Below are positions 7,674 through 15,512 of a stretch of DNA of 27,141 nucleotides, one piece after another; positions within the stretch are counted from its first letter, which is position 1; the number at the start of each line of letters is the position of its first letter. Source of the DNA: an uncultured Pseudogracilibacillus sp. (lineage in GTDB: Bacteria > Bacillota > Bacilli > Bacillales > Amphibacillaceae). Made by a program: the position numbers and the translations under genes. The stretch spans positions 1-27,141 of the forward strand of contig CALGOZ010000074.1 in NCBI GenBank assembly GCA_937960785.1. The letters run 5' to 3'. The notes beneath the pieces were generated by a model. That model ran no database searches, was not told where the DNA came from, and was given only the letters and a program-made list of their open reading frames with translations.

Positions 7674-9569
7674 ATGGATATGTTATCCAAATTACAAAAG
7701 CATCGTGAGGAAGAAGAAAAGTTACAGTGGGAAGGTACGTTTGCGGAGTATTTACAGTTAGTAAAAGAACGCCCTTATATTGCCCAGTCTGCCCATTCCC
7801 GTTTATATCATATGATAACTCATGCTGGAATTGAGGAAAAAGATGGTCGCAAACAGTATAAGTTTTTTACCGATGAATTATTCGGTCTTGATGAAACACT
7901 CGAAAAATTAGTTGAAGAGTATTTCCATCCTGCAGCAAAAAATCTCGATGTAAAAAAACGAATTTTACTTTTAATGGGTCCAGTAGGTGGTGGAAAATCG
8001 ACAATTGTCACCCTTTTAAAACAAGGATTAGAACGATTTACACGAACCGATGAAGGGGCAGTTTATGCAATTAAAGGATGTCCAATGCATGAGGATCCGC
8101 TTCACTTAATTCCAAATCATTTACGTGACGACTTTTATGAAGAATATGGTATACGGATTAATGGAAGTTTGTCACCATTAAATACATTACGCTTAGAAGA
8201 GGAATATAACGGCCGTATCGAAGATGTAATTATCGAGCGAGTATTATTTTCTGAAAATAAGCGAGTCGGAATCGGCACCTTTAGTCCATCTGATCCTAAA
8301 TCTCAAGATATCGCTGATTTAACCGGAAGTATCGACTTCTCTACTATTGCGACTTATGGATCGGAATCAGACCCGAGAGCTTATCGTTTTGATGGGGAGT
8401 TGAATAAAGCAAATCGGGGTTTAATGGAATTTCAAGAAATGTTGAAGTGTGATGAGAAATTTTTATGGCATCTTCTATCTTTAACAGAGGAAGGCAACTT
8501 TAAAGCTGGTAGATTTGCGTTAATTAGTGCTGACCCAGTTATTGTCGCCCATACGAATGAAGCAGAGTTTCGTAGTTTTATAAGTAATAAGAAAAATGAG
8601 GCACTCCATTCTCGAATGATTGTTATGCCGATACCATACAATTTGCGCGTTAGTGAAGAAGAAAAAATTTATGAAAAAATGATCGCCCAAAGCGACTTAA
8701 AAGATGTCCATATCGCCCCCCATGCCTTACGGGTCGCTGCAATTTTTTCGATCTTAACTCGTTTAAAACGTTCAAAAAAGCAACGGATCGACCTTGTGAA
8801 GAAAATGTATTTATACGATGGGCAACAAGTCGATATGAATGAACAAATAAATGTACGAGAATTAAAAAGTGAATTTCCAGACGAAGGTTTAAGTGGTATT
8901 GATCCGCGTTATGTTATTAATCGTATATCTTCAGCATTAATTCGAAAGAAAGTTAAATCGATTAATGCTCTAGATGTATTACGTTCATTAAAAGATGGAC
9001 TCGACCAACATCCATCGATTACAGAAGAAGACAAAGAAGAATATTTACAATATATCTCCCTTGCCCGAGAGGAATACGATAAAATTGCGAAAAAAGAAGT
9101 ACAAAAAGCCTTCGTCTATTCCTATGAAGAATCCGCACAAACATTGATGGATAATTACTTAGATCATGTCGAGGCATATTGCAACAATCAGAAGTTACGT
9201 GACCCCTTAACGGATGAAGAAATAAATCCAAACGAAAAATTAATGCGTTCGATTGAGGAGCAAATCGGTATTTCTGAGAATGCGAAAAAAGCATTTCGAG
9301 AAGAAATTTTAATTCGGATTTCGACATACGCACGGAAAGGTAAACGTTTCGACTATCATTCCCATCAACGACTCCGCGAAGCGATTCAGAAAAAATTGTT
9401 CGCCGACTTAAAAGATGTCGTGAAAATTACAACGACGACAAAAACACCAGATGAAACACAATTGAAAAAGATTAACGAAGTCATCGCACGTCTAATCGAT
9501 GAACACGGGTATAATTCCGTATCAGCAAATGAACTTCTTCAGTATGTCGGTAGTTTGTTAAGTCGATAA
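7674..9569 (+). CDS. prkA: PrkA AAA+ protein (serine kinase/protease family), sporulation-linked
   Basis: A 631-residue counterpart of B. subtilis PrkA and E. coli YeaG. The N-terminal two thirds is the PrkA-type AAA+ domain with Walker A GPVGGGKS at residues 102-109. The conserved stretches YAIKGCPMHEDPLHLIP and IGTFSPSDPKSQDIADLTGS follow, and the C-terminal PrkA domain is related to kinases. The family has been described as a Ser/Thr kinase and more recently as an ATP-dependent protease acting in sporulation, so the biochemical role is not settled. The start is the ATG at 7674 with AAAGGAGG about 13 nt upstream; an in-frame ATG two codons later is slightly better spaced. yhbH follows 33 nt after the stop. 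Confidence 0.95.
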   Translation: MDMLSKLQKHREEEEKLQWEGTFAEYLQLVKERPYIAQSAHSRLYHMITHAGIEEKDGRKQYKFFTDELFGLDETLEKLVEEYFHPAAKNLDVKKRILLLMGPVGGGKSTIVTLLKQGLERFTRTDEGAVYAIKGCPMHEDPLHLIPNHLRDDFYEEYGIRINGSLSPLNTLRLEEEYNGRIEDVIIERVLFSENKRVGIGTFSPSDPKSQDIADLTGSIDFSTIATYGSESDPRAYRFDGELNKANRGLMEFQEMLKCDEKFLWHLLSLTEEGNFKAGRFALISADPVIVAHTNEAEFRSFISNKKNEALHSRMIVMPIPYNLRVSEEEKIYEKMIAQSDLKDVHIAPHALRVAAIFSILTRLKRSKKQRIDLVKKMYLYDGQQVDMNEQINVRELKSEFPDEGLSGIDPRYVINRISSALIRKKVKSINALDVLRSLKDGLDQHPSITEEDKEEYLQYISLAREEYDKIAKKEVQKAFVYSYEESAQTLMDNYLDHVEAYCNNQKLRDPLTDEEINPNEKLMRSIEEQIGISENAKKAFREEILIRISTYARKGKRFDYHSHQRLREAIQKKLFADLKDVVKITTTTKTPDETQLKKINEVIARLIDEHGYNSVSANELLQYVGSLLSR

Positions 9570-9602
9570 CTTTACTTCAACAAAAAGTAAGGGAGGGGTA
9601 TA

Positions 9603-10739
9603 ATGAGAAACTTTCTTATATCGAAACAAGATTGGTCGCTTCACCGGAAAGGATACGAAGATCAAAAACGCCACGATGAAAAAGTAAAAGAAGCGATTCA
9701 AAATCGATTGCCGGAAATTATAAGCGAGGAAAGTATTGTAACCTCCGACGGAAAACAAACGGTTCGCATTCCAATCCGCTCCCTTAATGAATATAAATTA
9801 CGCTATAACAATGAAAAACAACAACAAGTTGGTTCTGGTGATGGTAAAAGTCAAGTCGGTGATATTATTGGAAGAGCTTTAGATCAAGCAGGGCAACAAA
9901 CTCAAGATTCTACAACTAAACCTGGGGATACACCTGGTGTCGACTACTACGAAGTTGATATTGCGATAAGTGATATCGAGGAAGCTTTATTCGAAGAATT
10001 AGAGCTTCCTAATTTAGAAGAAAAAGATACGAAAAAAATGACCATCACCGATATTACCTTCAATGATATTCGCAAACAAGGTCTCATCGGCAATATCGAT
10101 AAAAAAAGAACAATCCTAGAAGCATTAAAGCGGAATGCTCAACGAGGTAAGCCGTCGATCGATCCAATTATTGATGATGACCTACGCTTTAAAACATGGA
10201 CAGATGTAGAAAAGCCAGAGTCAAATGCGGTCGTTCTTGCGATGATGGATACTAGCGGTTCGATGGGACGTCAGGAAAAAATGATTTCCCGAAGTTTTTT
10301 CTTCTGGATGACGAAGTTTTTGAAAAAACAATACGAGCACGTTGAAATTTGTTATATTGCCCATCACACGCGGGCCCAAGTCGTATCCGAGGAACAGTTT
10401 TTTTCTAAGGGAGAAAGTGGTGGTACGATTTGTTCTTCAGCCTATGAAAAAGCATTAGAATTAATCGATACGAAATATCACCCTACTAAATATAATATAT
10501 ATCCCTTTCATTTTTCCGATGGTGATAATTTATCGACAGATAATAGAAAATGCCTACGTCTCGTTCATGAATTGATGGAAATCGCAAATATCTTCGGCTA
10601 CGGTGAAGTAAATGTATACCGGAAATACTCAACATTAATGAATGCCTATCGGACGATTGAACATGAAAAGTTCAGACATTATATTTTACGAAAAAAAGAA
10701 GATGTATATCATGCATTGAAAAGATTCTTTAAACAATAG
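9603..10739 (+). CDS. yhbH: YhbH/YeaH family protein with VWA-like domain
   Basis: A 378-residue member of the DUF444 family, the usual partner of PrkA/YeaG. The N-terminal half is charged and Gln/Gly-rich (about 70-115). The C-terminal half is a von Willebrand A-like domain with the metal-binding MIDAS motif DTSGS at residues 216-220 and a GGT (SGGTICSSAYEKAL) segment after it. It starts at ATG 9603 behind GGGAGGGG and stands 33 nt downstream of prkA, so it is almost certainly in the same operon. It is required for normal sporulation in B. subtilis and likely acts with PrkA in the mother cell. The molecular role is unknown. Confidence 0.94.
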   Translation: MRNFLISKQDWSLHRKGYEDQKRHDEKVKEAIQNRLPEIISEESIVTSDGKQTVRIPIRSLNEYKLRYNNEKQQQVGSGDGKSQVGDIIGRALDQAGQQTQDSTTKPGDTPGVDYYEVDIAISDIEEALFEELELPNLEEKDTKKMTITDITFNDIRKQGLIGNIDKKRTILEALKRNAQRGKPSIDPIIDDDLRFKTWTDVEKPESNAVVLAMMDTSGSMGRQEKMISRSFFFWMTKFLKKQYEHVEICYIAHHTRAQVVSEEQFFSKGESGGTICSSAYEKALELIDTKYHPTKYNIYPFHFSDGDNLSTDNRKCLRLVHELMEIANIFGYGEVNVYRKYSTLMNAYRTIEHEKFRHYILRKKEDVYHALKRFFKQ

Positions 10740-10781
10740 GCTTCCGGCATACGTTCTTTCTTTATAAGGTGGTGAGTCCCT

Positions 10782-12170
10782 TTGAGAGATCAAAAAAAAT
10801 TAGAAAAAGCGATCGATGAAATAACTGAGATCGCTTCACATTTCGGGCTCGACTTTTATCCGATGCGTTATGAAATTTGTCCTGCTCATATAATTTATCA
10901 ATTTGGTGCGTACGGAATGCCGACCCGCTTTCCTCATTGGAGTTTTGGAAAGCAATTTTATAAAATGAAACTCCATTACGACCTCGGTTTAAGTCAAATT
11001 TATGAACTCGTAATTAATTCAAATCCATGTTACGCCTTTCTGCTCGATACGAATACGTTAGTCCAAAATAAATTAATCGTCGCTCACGTATTAGCCCATA
11101 GTGATTTTTTTAAAAATAATTATCATTTCCAGTCGACGCGCCAAGACATGGTTGACAGTATGGCGGCAACGTCTGAACGAATTAGTTACTATGAATCACG
11201 CTACGGAAAGGAAACGGTAGAGTCTTTCCTCGATGCTGTATTAGCAATCCAGGAACATATCGATCCCCATAACGAAATAAAAGATATAAAAGAAAGGGAA
11301 AAATCAAATACCCGCCCTAACACTCCATATAGCGATCTCCATTTTGAAGAGGATATATATAATAAGGAAGAAACTGGACCAGTTACTTTCCCTGAAACTC
11401 CAGAAAAAGATCTATTACTTTTCATCGAACAACATAGTACGATACTTGAAAATTGGCAACGGGATATTATTACGACGATTCGTGAGGAGATGTTTTATTT
11501 TTGGCCTCAATTAGAGACGAAAATTATGAACGAAGGTTGGGCGACTTATTGGCATCAACGAATTATGCGCGAACTTCCTTTAACTGATGAGGAACTAATC
11601 GAATATGCTAAATTAAATGCCTCTGTCGTACAGCCTTCCCCTGGTAGTTTAAATCCTTATTATCTTGGGTTGAAGTTATTTGAATATATTGAACGAACAT
11701 ACGATCATCCAACAGAAGAAATGCGATTAAACGGAGTTAGACCTAATTCTGGACGAGAGAAAATTTTCGATGTACGCATGATGGACCATGATACTTCGTT
11801 TATTCGTAATTATTTAACGAAAGAATTTGTCCAAGAAGAAGATTTATTTATTTACGAAAAACAAGGTAATGTCTATCAAATTACGAATAAGCAATTTGAA
11901 GCGATTCGTGAACAATTAATCGTCTCTCGTACGAATGGTGGTTTTCCTTATATCGTCGTTTATGATGGGGATTATATGCGAAATGGCGAACTTTATTTAC
12001 TACATCAGTATGAAGGAATCGAGCTTGACTTGGAACATTTAGAATATGTGTTGCAATATTTATTTAAATTGTGGGGAAAATCTGTCCATTTAGAAACGTA
12101 CGTCGATGGAGAAAAGACGTTATTTTCTTATAATGGAATTAAACATTTCCGTCGGAAGTTATATGCATAA
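10782..12170 (+). CDS. spoVR: SpoVR family protein (spore cortex formation)
   Basis: The 462 residues are close to the usual length of about 468. Family stretches visible are YEICPAHIIYQFGAYGMPTRFPHW near the N-terminus, AHVLAHSDFF in the first third and MNEGWATYWHQRIMRELPL in the middle. In B. subtilis spoVR mutants have defective cortex; the E. coli homologue YcgB belongs to the same stress regulon as YeaG/YeaH. The start is TTG at 10782-10784, chosen because AAGGTGGTGA lies directly upstream and the N-terminus then fits the family. It is 42 nt downstream of yhbH and ends at a strong terminator. No signal peptide or membrane helix is seen, so it is cytosolic, presumably in the mother cell. 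Confidence 0.94.
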   Translation: MRDQKKLEKAIDEITEIASHFGLDFYPMRYEICPAHIIYQFGAYGMPTRFPHWSFGKQFYKMKLHYDLGLSQIYELVINSNPCYAFLLDTNTLVQNKLIVAHVLAHSDFFKNNYHFQSTRQDMVDSMAATSERISYYESRYGKETVESFLDAVLAIQEHIDPHNEIKDIKEREKSNTRPNTPYSDLHFEEDIYNKEETGPVTFPETPEKDLLLFIEQHSTILENWQRDIITTIREEMFYFWPQLETKIMNEGWATYWHQRIMRELPLTDEELIEYAKLNASVVQPSPGSLNPYYLGLKLFEYIERTYDHPTEEMRLNGVRPNSGREKIFDVRMMDHDTSFIRNYLTKEFVQEEDLFIYEKQGNVYQITNKQFEAIREQLIVSRTNGGFPYIVVYDGDYMRNGELYLLHQYEGIELDLEHLEYVLQYLFKLWGKSVHLETYVDGEKTLFSYNGIKHFRRKLYA

Positions 12171-12209
12171 TAAGGAAGTCACGAAATAAATATAGGGGAT
12201 CGTTATAAT

Positions 12210-12247
12210 AAAACCGGTGTTCAGAATCATAATTGAACACCGGTTTT
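12210..12247. terminator. Bidirectional terminator shared by spoVR and the convergent His-rich gene
   Basis: A perfect 14-bp stem, AAAACCGGTGTTCA at 12210-12223 and TGAACACCGGTTTT at 12234-12247, with a 10-nt loop. It is followed by a T run on the plus strand and by TTTTATTAT on the minus strand, so it can end transcription from both sides. Confidence 0.9.
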
Positions 12248-12268
12248 TCTATCATCGATTATTCATCG

Positions 12269-12586
12269 TTAACGCCAATAACTAGAGTGACGCGGTCGGT
12301 TTTGTTTTCGACAATAATAACATTGACATCCGGTATGATGATGGGGTGGACGATGATAATCATAATAGTCATTGTAATCGTACGGATGTCGACAAGGTAC
12401 TGGACGTTTGTGATGTGAGTCATACGTCCCTTTATTTCCATAATGGTAGTGGTGTTTGTGATAAGAACTATAATGGGATTTACAACAATGATGGTGATGG
12501 TGGCATGGTCTACGGTGAGAGTGTTTTAATTGTTCAATCGCATCATGACAGCTACAAAACCGTCGAAATGAGCGTGCTTTATACAT
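12269..12586 (-). CDS. His/Tyr/Cys-rich small protein, probable spore coat protein
   Basis: A 105-residue protein of very biased composition: His, Tyr, Arg and Lys dominate, with clusters such as PCHHHHHCC and DYNDYYDYHRPPHHH and seven cysteines, including the CQCYYC segment. No signal peptide, membrane segment or enzyme motif. Such composition is typical of Bacillus spore coat and crust proteins (CotD-like and other His/Tyr-rich coat proteins), where Tyr and Cys allow cross-linking. I cannot assign a specific Cot name. Reality of the gene is supported by a full AAAGGAGGAGTG ribosome binding site 5 nt before the ATG, a sigma-K promoter match (12617-12645) and a terminator after the stop. It converges on spoVR. 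An antisense frame on the plus strand over the same bases is a shadow. Confidence 0.72.
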   Translation of the reverse strand: MYKARSFRRFCSCHDAIEQLKHSHRRPCHHHHHCCKSHYSSYHKHHYHYGNKGTYDSHHKRPVPCRHPYDYNDYYDYHRPPHHHTGCQCYYCRKQNRPRHSSYWR

Positions 12587-12616
12587 CTTTCACTCCTCCT
12601 TTATACGTCCCTACTA

Positions 12617-12645
12617 TAATGTATGGTGAAGGAGTGATAGACGTA
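12617..12645 (-). promoter_or_regulatory. Sigma-K promoter candidate for the His-rich gene
   Basis: On the minus strand the order is TACG, 16 nt, then CATACATTA. This fits the sigma-K consensus mACm-N16-CATAnnnTA at the AC core, the spacing and all six fixed -10 bases. The start point would fall near 12609, leaving a short leader to the ribosome binding site at about 12594-12602. Sigma-K is the late mother-cell factor that drives coat genes. Confidence 0.6.
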
Positions 12646-12729
12646 TAGTCATGTAATTCGGTACAATCGTCTAAAACAATAACCTTACTTCCAATTTTCG
12701 TCTTATGTTTGCCTAAATATATAAAGTAG

Positions 12730-13476
12730 CTAACGATGCAAACCGGAGATAAACTGTTTCGTCCTTGCGATTGTTGAATTTTCCAGGACTTCTTCAGGAT
12801 TTCCTTCCTGAACGATTCTTCCATTATCCATAAAGATTACTTTATTTGCGACTTGTTTGGCGAAGTCCATCTCATGAGTTACGACAATCATCGTCATTTG
12901 CTCCTCGGCTAATTCACGAATTACTTTTAATACCTCACCGGTTAATTCGGGGTCAAGCGCAGAAGTCGGCTCATCAAAAAGTAAAATTTCCGGCTGTAAC
13001 ATAAGTGCTCGCGCAATGGCGACGCGTTGCTTCTGTCCACCCGATAGTTGATTTGGATAATCGTTAATTTTATCTAACAAGCCGACCTTTTCTAATAAGA
13101 CTTCAGTTCTTTCTTGTAACTTATTGGCTGATGGCTTTTGTGTCAACCTCGGTGCTAACTGTAAATTATCTTTTACAGATAAATGTGGGAATAAATTAAA
13201 ATGTTGAAAAACCATCCCCATTTTTGCAGTAATTTCGCGAATCTTTTTCAAAGGAGGATATTGTCCGTCCTGTACTAAATAGTCTCCATTAATTCGAATC
13301 GAACCTCCATCTGCTTCTTCCAAATGGACTAGGCAACGTAACATCGTACTTTTTCCTGAACCAGAAGGCCCGATTACGGCAACGACGTCATTTTTTTCAA
13401 CATTGAAGGAAATGTCTTTTAACACTTTTAATGAATCGAAAGACTTTTGTAAGTGGGATACTTGTATAATCGGCAA
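12730..13476 (-). CDS. Polar amino acid ABC transporter, ATP-binding protein (GlnQ/ArtM-like)
   Basis: The cytoplasmic ATPase that powers import with the adjacent permease and binding lipoprotein. The 248 residues, typical for the subfamily, contain Walker A GPSGSGKS (36-43), Q-loop Gln91, signature LSGGQ (144-148), Walker B LLFDEP (165-170) followed by TSALDPE, and the switch His in VVTHEMDF. The start is taken as TTG at 13474-13476, because GAAAGGATGA then lies at proper spacing. An in-frame ATG at 13485 is inside that ribosome binding site and three codons longer. It is the last gene of the three-gene operon, 27 nt after the permease. The exact amino acid substrate cannot be read from the ATPase. 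Confidence 0.95.
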   Translation of the reverse strand: MPIIQVSHLQKSFDSLKVLKDISFNVEKNDVVAVIGPSGSGKSTMLRCLVHLEEADGGSIRINGDYLVQDGQYPPLKKIREITAKMGMVFQHFNLFPHLSVKDNLQLAPRLTQKPSANKLQERTEVLLEKVGLLDKINDYPNQLSGGQKQRVAIARALMLQPEILLFDEPTSALDPELTGEVLKVIRELAEEQMTMIVVTHEMDFAKQVANKVIFMDNGRIVQEGNPEEVLENSTIARTKQFISGLHR

Positions 13477-13503
13477 CGGACTCATCCTTTCAGTCGGTAT
13501 GTA

Positions 13504-14163
13504 TTACTCATAACTAAATCTTTTTTCTAAAAATTTAAATACAATGGTTAAAACGAGCGTCATTAATAAGTAAATAATCGCCGCTAAGAAAAACGGAATA
13601 ATGGTAAAATCTCGGTTCACAGCTGTTTGAGCATAATGTAAAAGTTCTGGGACGGCAACTGCGTACAAAAGAGCGGTATCTTTTACTAACGTGATTGATT
13701 CGTTCGCAACCGGTGGTAAGACCGTCCGAATCATCTGAGGTAAAATAATTCGTACCATCGTCTGGAATCGATTTAACCCGAGGACTTGGGCTGCCTCGTA
13801 TTGCCCCTTGTCGATGGCTAGTAAGCCCCCACGATAAATCTCGGCAAAATAAGCAGTGTAATTTAAAATAAAGGCTAACGTTGCTGCAACAAACCGATCG
13901 AGCACTAAATACTCACCGATAATCGGGAGAAGTGGTAAACCAAAGACAAAAAATAAGAGTTGCAATAATAAAGGCGTTCCACGCATTAAATAAATGAATG
14001 TTTGAGCTAAAATTGAAATAACTTTAAACCGACTCCGGACGAGCAATGTAACGATAAATCCTAAAGGAATCGACGTTACAATTGCGATTATAAATAATAA
14101 AACAGTAATCTGTGCTCCTTCAAGAATCGGTTTAGAAATTGAAATAATATAGTCGAGTTGCAC
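13504..14163 (-). CDS. Polar amino acid ABC transporter permease (HisM/GlnP family)
   Basis: A membrane subunit of about 219 residues, the normal size for the His/Glu/Gln/Arg permease family, with about five hydrophobic segments (near 17-43, 50-80, 90-112, 160-180 and 190-212). The cytoplasmic EAA loop that docks on the ATPase reads EAAQVLGL at 123-130 and continues to the conserved LP. RGTP after the second helix is also typical. The start is taken as GTG at 14161-14163, since AAAAGGGGAGAAGG lies directly before it. An ATG nine codons further upstream has no ribosome binding site. A single permease gene implies a homodimer. It is separated from the binding-protein gene by a stem-loop. Confidence 0.93.
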   Translation of the reverse strand: MQLDYIISISKPILEGAQITVLLFIIAIVTSIPLGFIVTLLVRSRFKVISILAQTFIYLMRGTPLLLQLLFFVFGLPLLPIIGEYLVLDRFVAATLAFILNYTAYFAEIYRGGLLAIDKGQYEAAQVLGLNRFQTMVRIILPQMIRTVLPPVANESITLVKDTALLYAVAVPELLHYAQTAVNRDFTIIPFFLAAIIYLLMTLVLTIVFKFLEKRFSYE

Positions 14164-14210
14164 CGTGCCCTTCTCCCCTTTTCCCAACATGTATTGCTAT
14201 TAAGTACTAT

Positions 14211-14244
14211 AAAAAAGACGGAGCGATTACGTTTTCGTCCGTCT
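14211..14244 (-). terminator. Intra-operon stem-loop between binding protein and permease genes
   Basis: AGACGGA (14216-14222) pairs with TCCGTCT (14238-14244), with a further CGA/TCG pairing inside. On the minus strand it is followed directly by six T residues. Its place right after the binding-protein stop suggests partial termination, giving more binding protein than permease and ATPase, as in other ABC importers. Confidence 0.7.
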
Positions 14245-14259
14245 ATTTTACTTCCTTTA

Positions 14260-15069
14260 CTACTTTAAAATTTTATCCTCGCCGAACCACTTTTCTGAAA
14301 TTTCTGCTGCAGTTCCATCTTCATTCATCTCATCAAGGGCTTTTTGCAATCTGTCTAACAATTCCGTATTGCCTTTTTTCACACCGACTCCGTACTGTTC
14401 TGGTGCTAAGCCCTCATCGAGAACTCGGAAGGTCCCTTCCTCTTGCGCCATATAATAATCGATTACAACTTCATCGATTACAACAGCTTCTACTCGGCCT
14501 GCTTTTAAATCGTTCAAAGCTAACACGTTATCTGCATACTCTGTCACTTCGGCGACCTTTTCATAAATTGGATTGGCCTCTAATGCATCCATCGCTGATG
14601 ATAAAGCTTGTAGGCCGATTACTTCACCCTCTAAATCTTCTAAACTTTCAATAGGAGAATCTTCTAAGACGGCAACTACTTGTGCATTTTCTAAATATGG
14701 TTTTGTAAAATCTACTTTTTCTTCTCGTTCAGGGGTAATTGTATAGCCGTTCCAAATTAAGTCGATTCGGTCACTAGAAAGTTCATTTTCTTTCGTTTTC
14801 CAGTCGATCGGCTGGAACTTCACTTCTACTCCCATATACTCTGCAGCTGCTCGAGCATAGTCGATATCAAAGCCAGTTAACTCATTATCCTCATCGCGAA
14901 ATCCCATCGGTGCAAACTTGTCATCTACACCAATGACTAATACTTCTGTATCTTCATTGGCTTCAGTATCCGCTCCATCGGTTGTAGTCGTACCTGTATC
15001 TCCGCCACAAGCGACTAATAGAATCGTAGCGAATACTAAAGTTAGAAATATAAATAGTCTTCTCTTCAT
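14260..15069 (-). CDS. Amino acid ABC transporter substrate-binding lipoprotein
   Basis: An extracellular, membrane-anchored receptor of the SBP_bac_3 family. The 269 residues begin with a basic N-region (MKRR), a hydrophobic core and the lipobox LVAC with Cys21 as the lipidated residue. An acidic Thr/Asp/Glu-rich linker follows (about 22-45) and then the bilobal domain with family stretches GFDIDYARAAAEYMG and DLIWNGYTITPEREE. The start is ATG 15067-15069, 8 nt after AGGAG; a GTG two codons upstream is too close to that site. It is the first gene of the operon, with permease and ATPase downstream. The mature protein is strongly acidic, in keeping with an extracellular protein in a salt-tolerant host (inference). 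The substrate is a polar amino acid, not further resolved. Confidence 0.94.
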   Translation of the reverse strand: MKRRLFIFLTLVFATILLVACGGDTGTTTTDGADTEANEDTEVLVIGVDDKFAPMGFRDEDNELTGFDIDYARAAAEYMGVEVKFQPIDWKTKENELSSDRIDLIWNGYTITPEREEKVDFTKPYLENAQVVAVLEDSPIESLEDLEGEVIGLQALSSAMDALEANPIYEKVAEVTEYADNVLALNDLKAGRVEAVVIDEVVIDYYMAQEEGTFRVLDEGLAPEQYGVGVKKGNTELLDRLQKALDEMNEDGTAAEISEKWFGEDKILK

Positions 15070-15274
15070 TCTCACTTCTCCTCTTTAATCAATTAGAGTG
15101 TTATAGACATTTTTAATAATAGCATGAATAAAAAAATAAATCTAATTTTACACTAGCAGTTTCCATTTATTTTATTTTTATATTTTAGGATAAATAAACT
15201 TTATCTCGCCTGAAACTATATATAAAAAAATTATATCAAGAGACAATTATATGTAATCGTATTAGAGCGAAAAC

Positions 15275-15288
15275 GTTAAGCGTTTACA
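15275..15288 (-). promoter_or_regulatory. cre-like site (CcpA)
   Basis: On the minus strand the bases read TGTAAACGCTTAAC, which fits the catabolite-responsive consensus TGWAANCGNTNWCA at all but the last two positions. It lies 12 nt from the CodY-box match. CcpA control of a dicarboxylate transporter would be biologically sensible. Confidence 0.4.
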
Positions 15289-15300
15289 ATGAAAAAATAA

Positions 15301-15315
15301 AATTTTCTGGAAATT
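15301..15315. promoter_or_regulatory. CodY box
   Basis: AATTTTCTGGAAATT matches the CodY consensus AATTTTCWGAAAATT at 14 of 15 positions. CodY represses nutrient-uptake genes when GTP and branched-chain amino acids are plentiful. The box lies just upstream of the plus-strand -35 candidate TTAACA and about 230 bp upstream of the ABC operon start, so it fits better with control of the SLC13 gene. Confidence 0.55.
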
Positions 15316-15512
15316 CAGTTAACAGAAACATTGTAATCATGCGTATTATAACTATTTCATTAAAGTATGCAACGAAAATTTCATTTCTTTATAGTTGCGT
15401 AAATATATTATTTTAATTAATATAGTTGTATAAATTCACCCAATCCAAGATTTATTTTTGTTTATGCAACACAAAAGGAACATCAAGATGACAAATGAAA
15501 GGAGCTATTAAC

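Larger units (their letters stand above)
15070..15512. promoter_or_regulatory. Divergent regulatory region between the amino acid ABC operon and the SLC13 gene
   Basis: 443 bp without a gene. On the minus strand an extended -10 element, TGCTATTAT (15116-15124), stands about 50 nt before the binding-protein start. On the plus strand TTAACA (15319-15324) and TATTAT (15344-15349) form a possible promoter with a long 19-nt spacer. A CodY-box match (15301-15315) and a cre-like site (15275-15288) lie between these elements; they are listed separately. Confidence 0.45.

Noticed and set aside
11080..11115. HVLAH segment of SpoVR as a metalloprotease HExxH site
   Set aside because: The Glu of HExxH is absent and the segment is a general family feature with no proven catalysis.
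12579..12824. 81-codon minus-strand frame overlapping the end of the ABC ATPase gene
   Set aside because: It begins inside the conserved ATPase C-terminus in another frame, has no good ribosome binding site, and covers the sigma-K promoter and the binding site of the His-rich gene.
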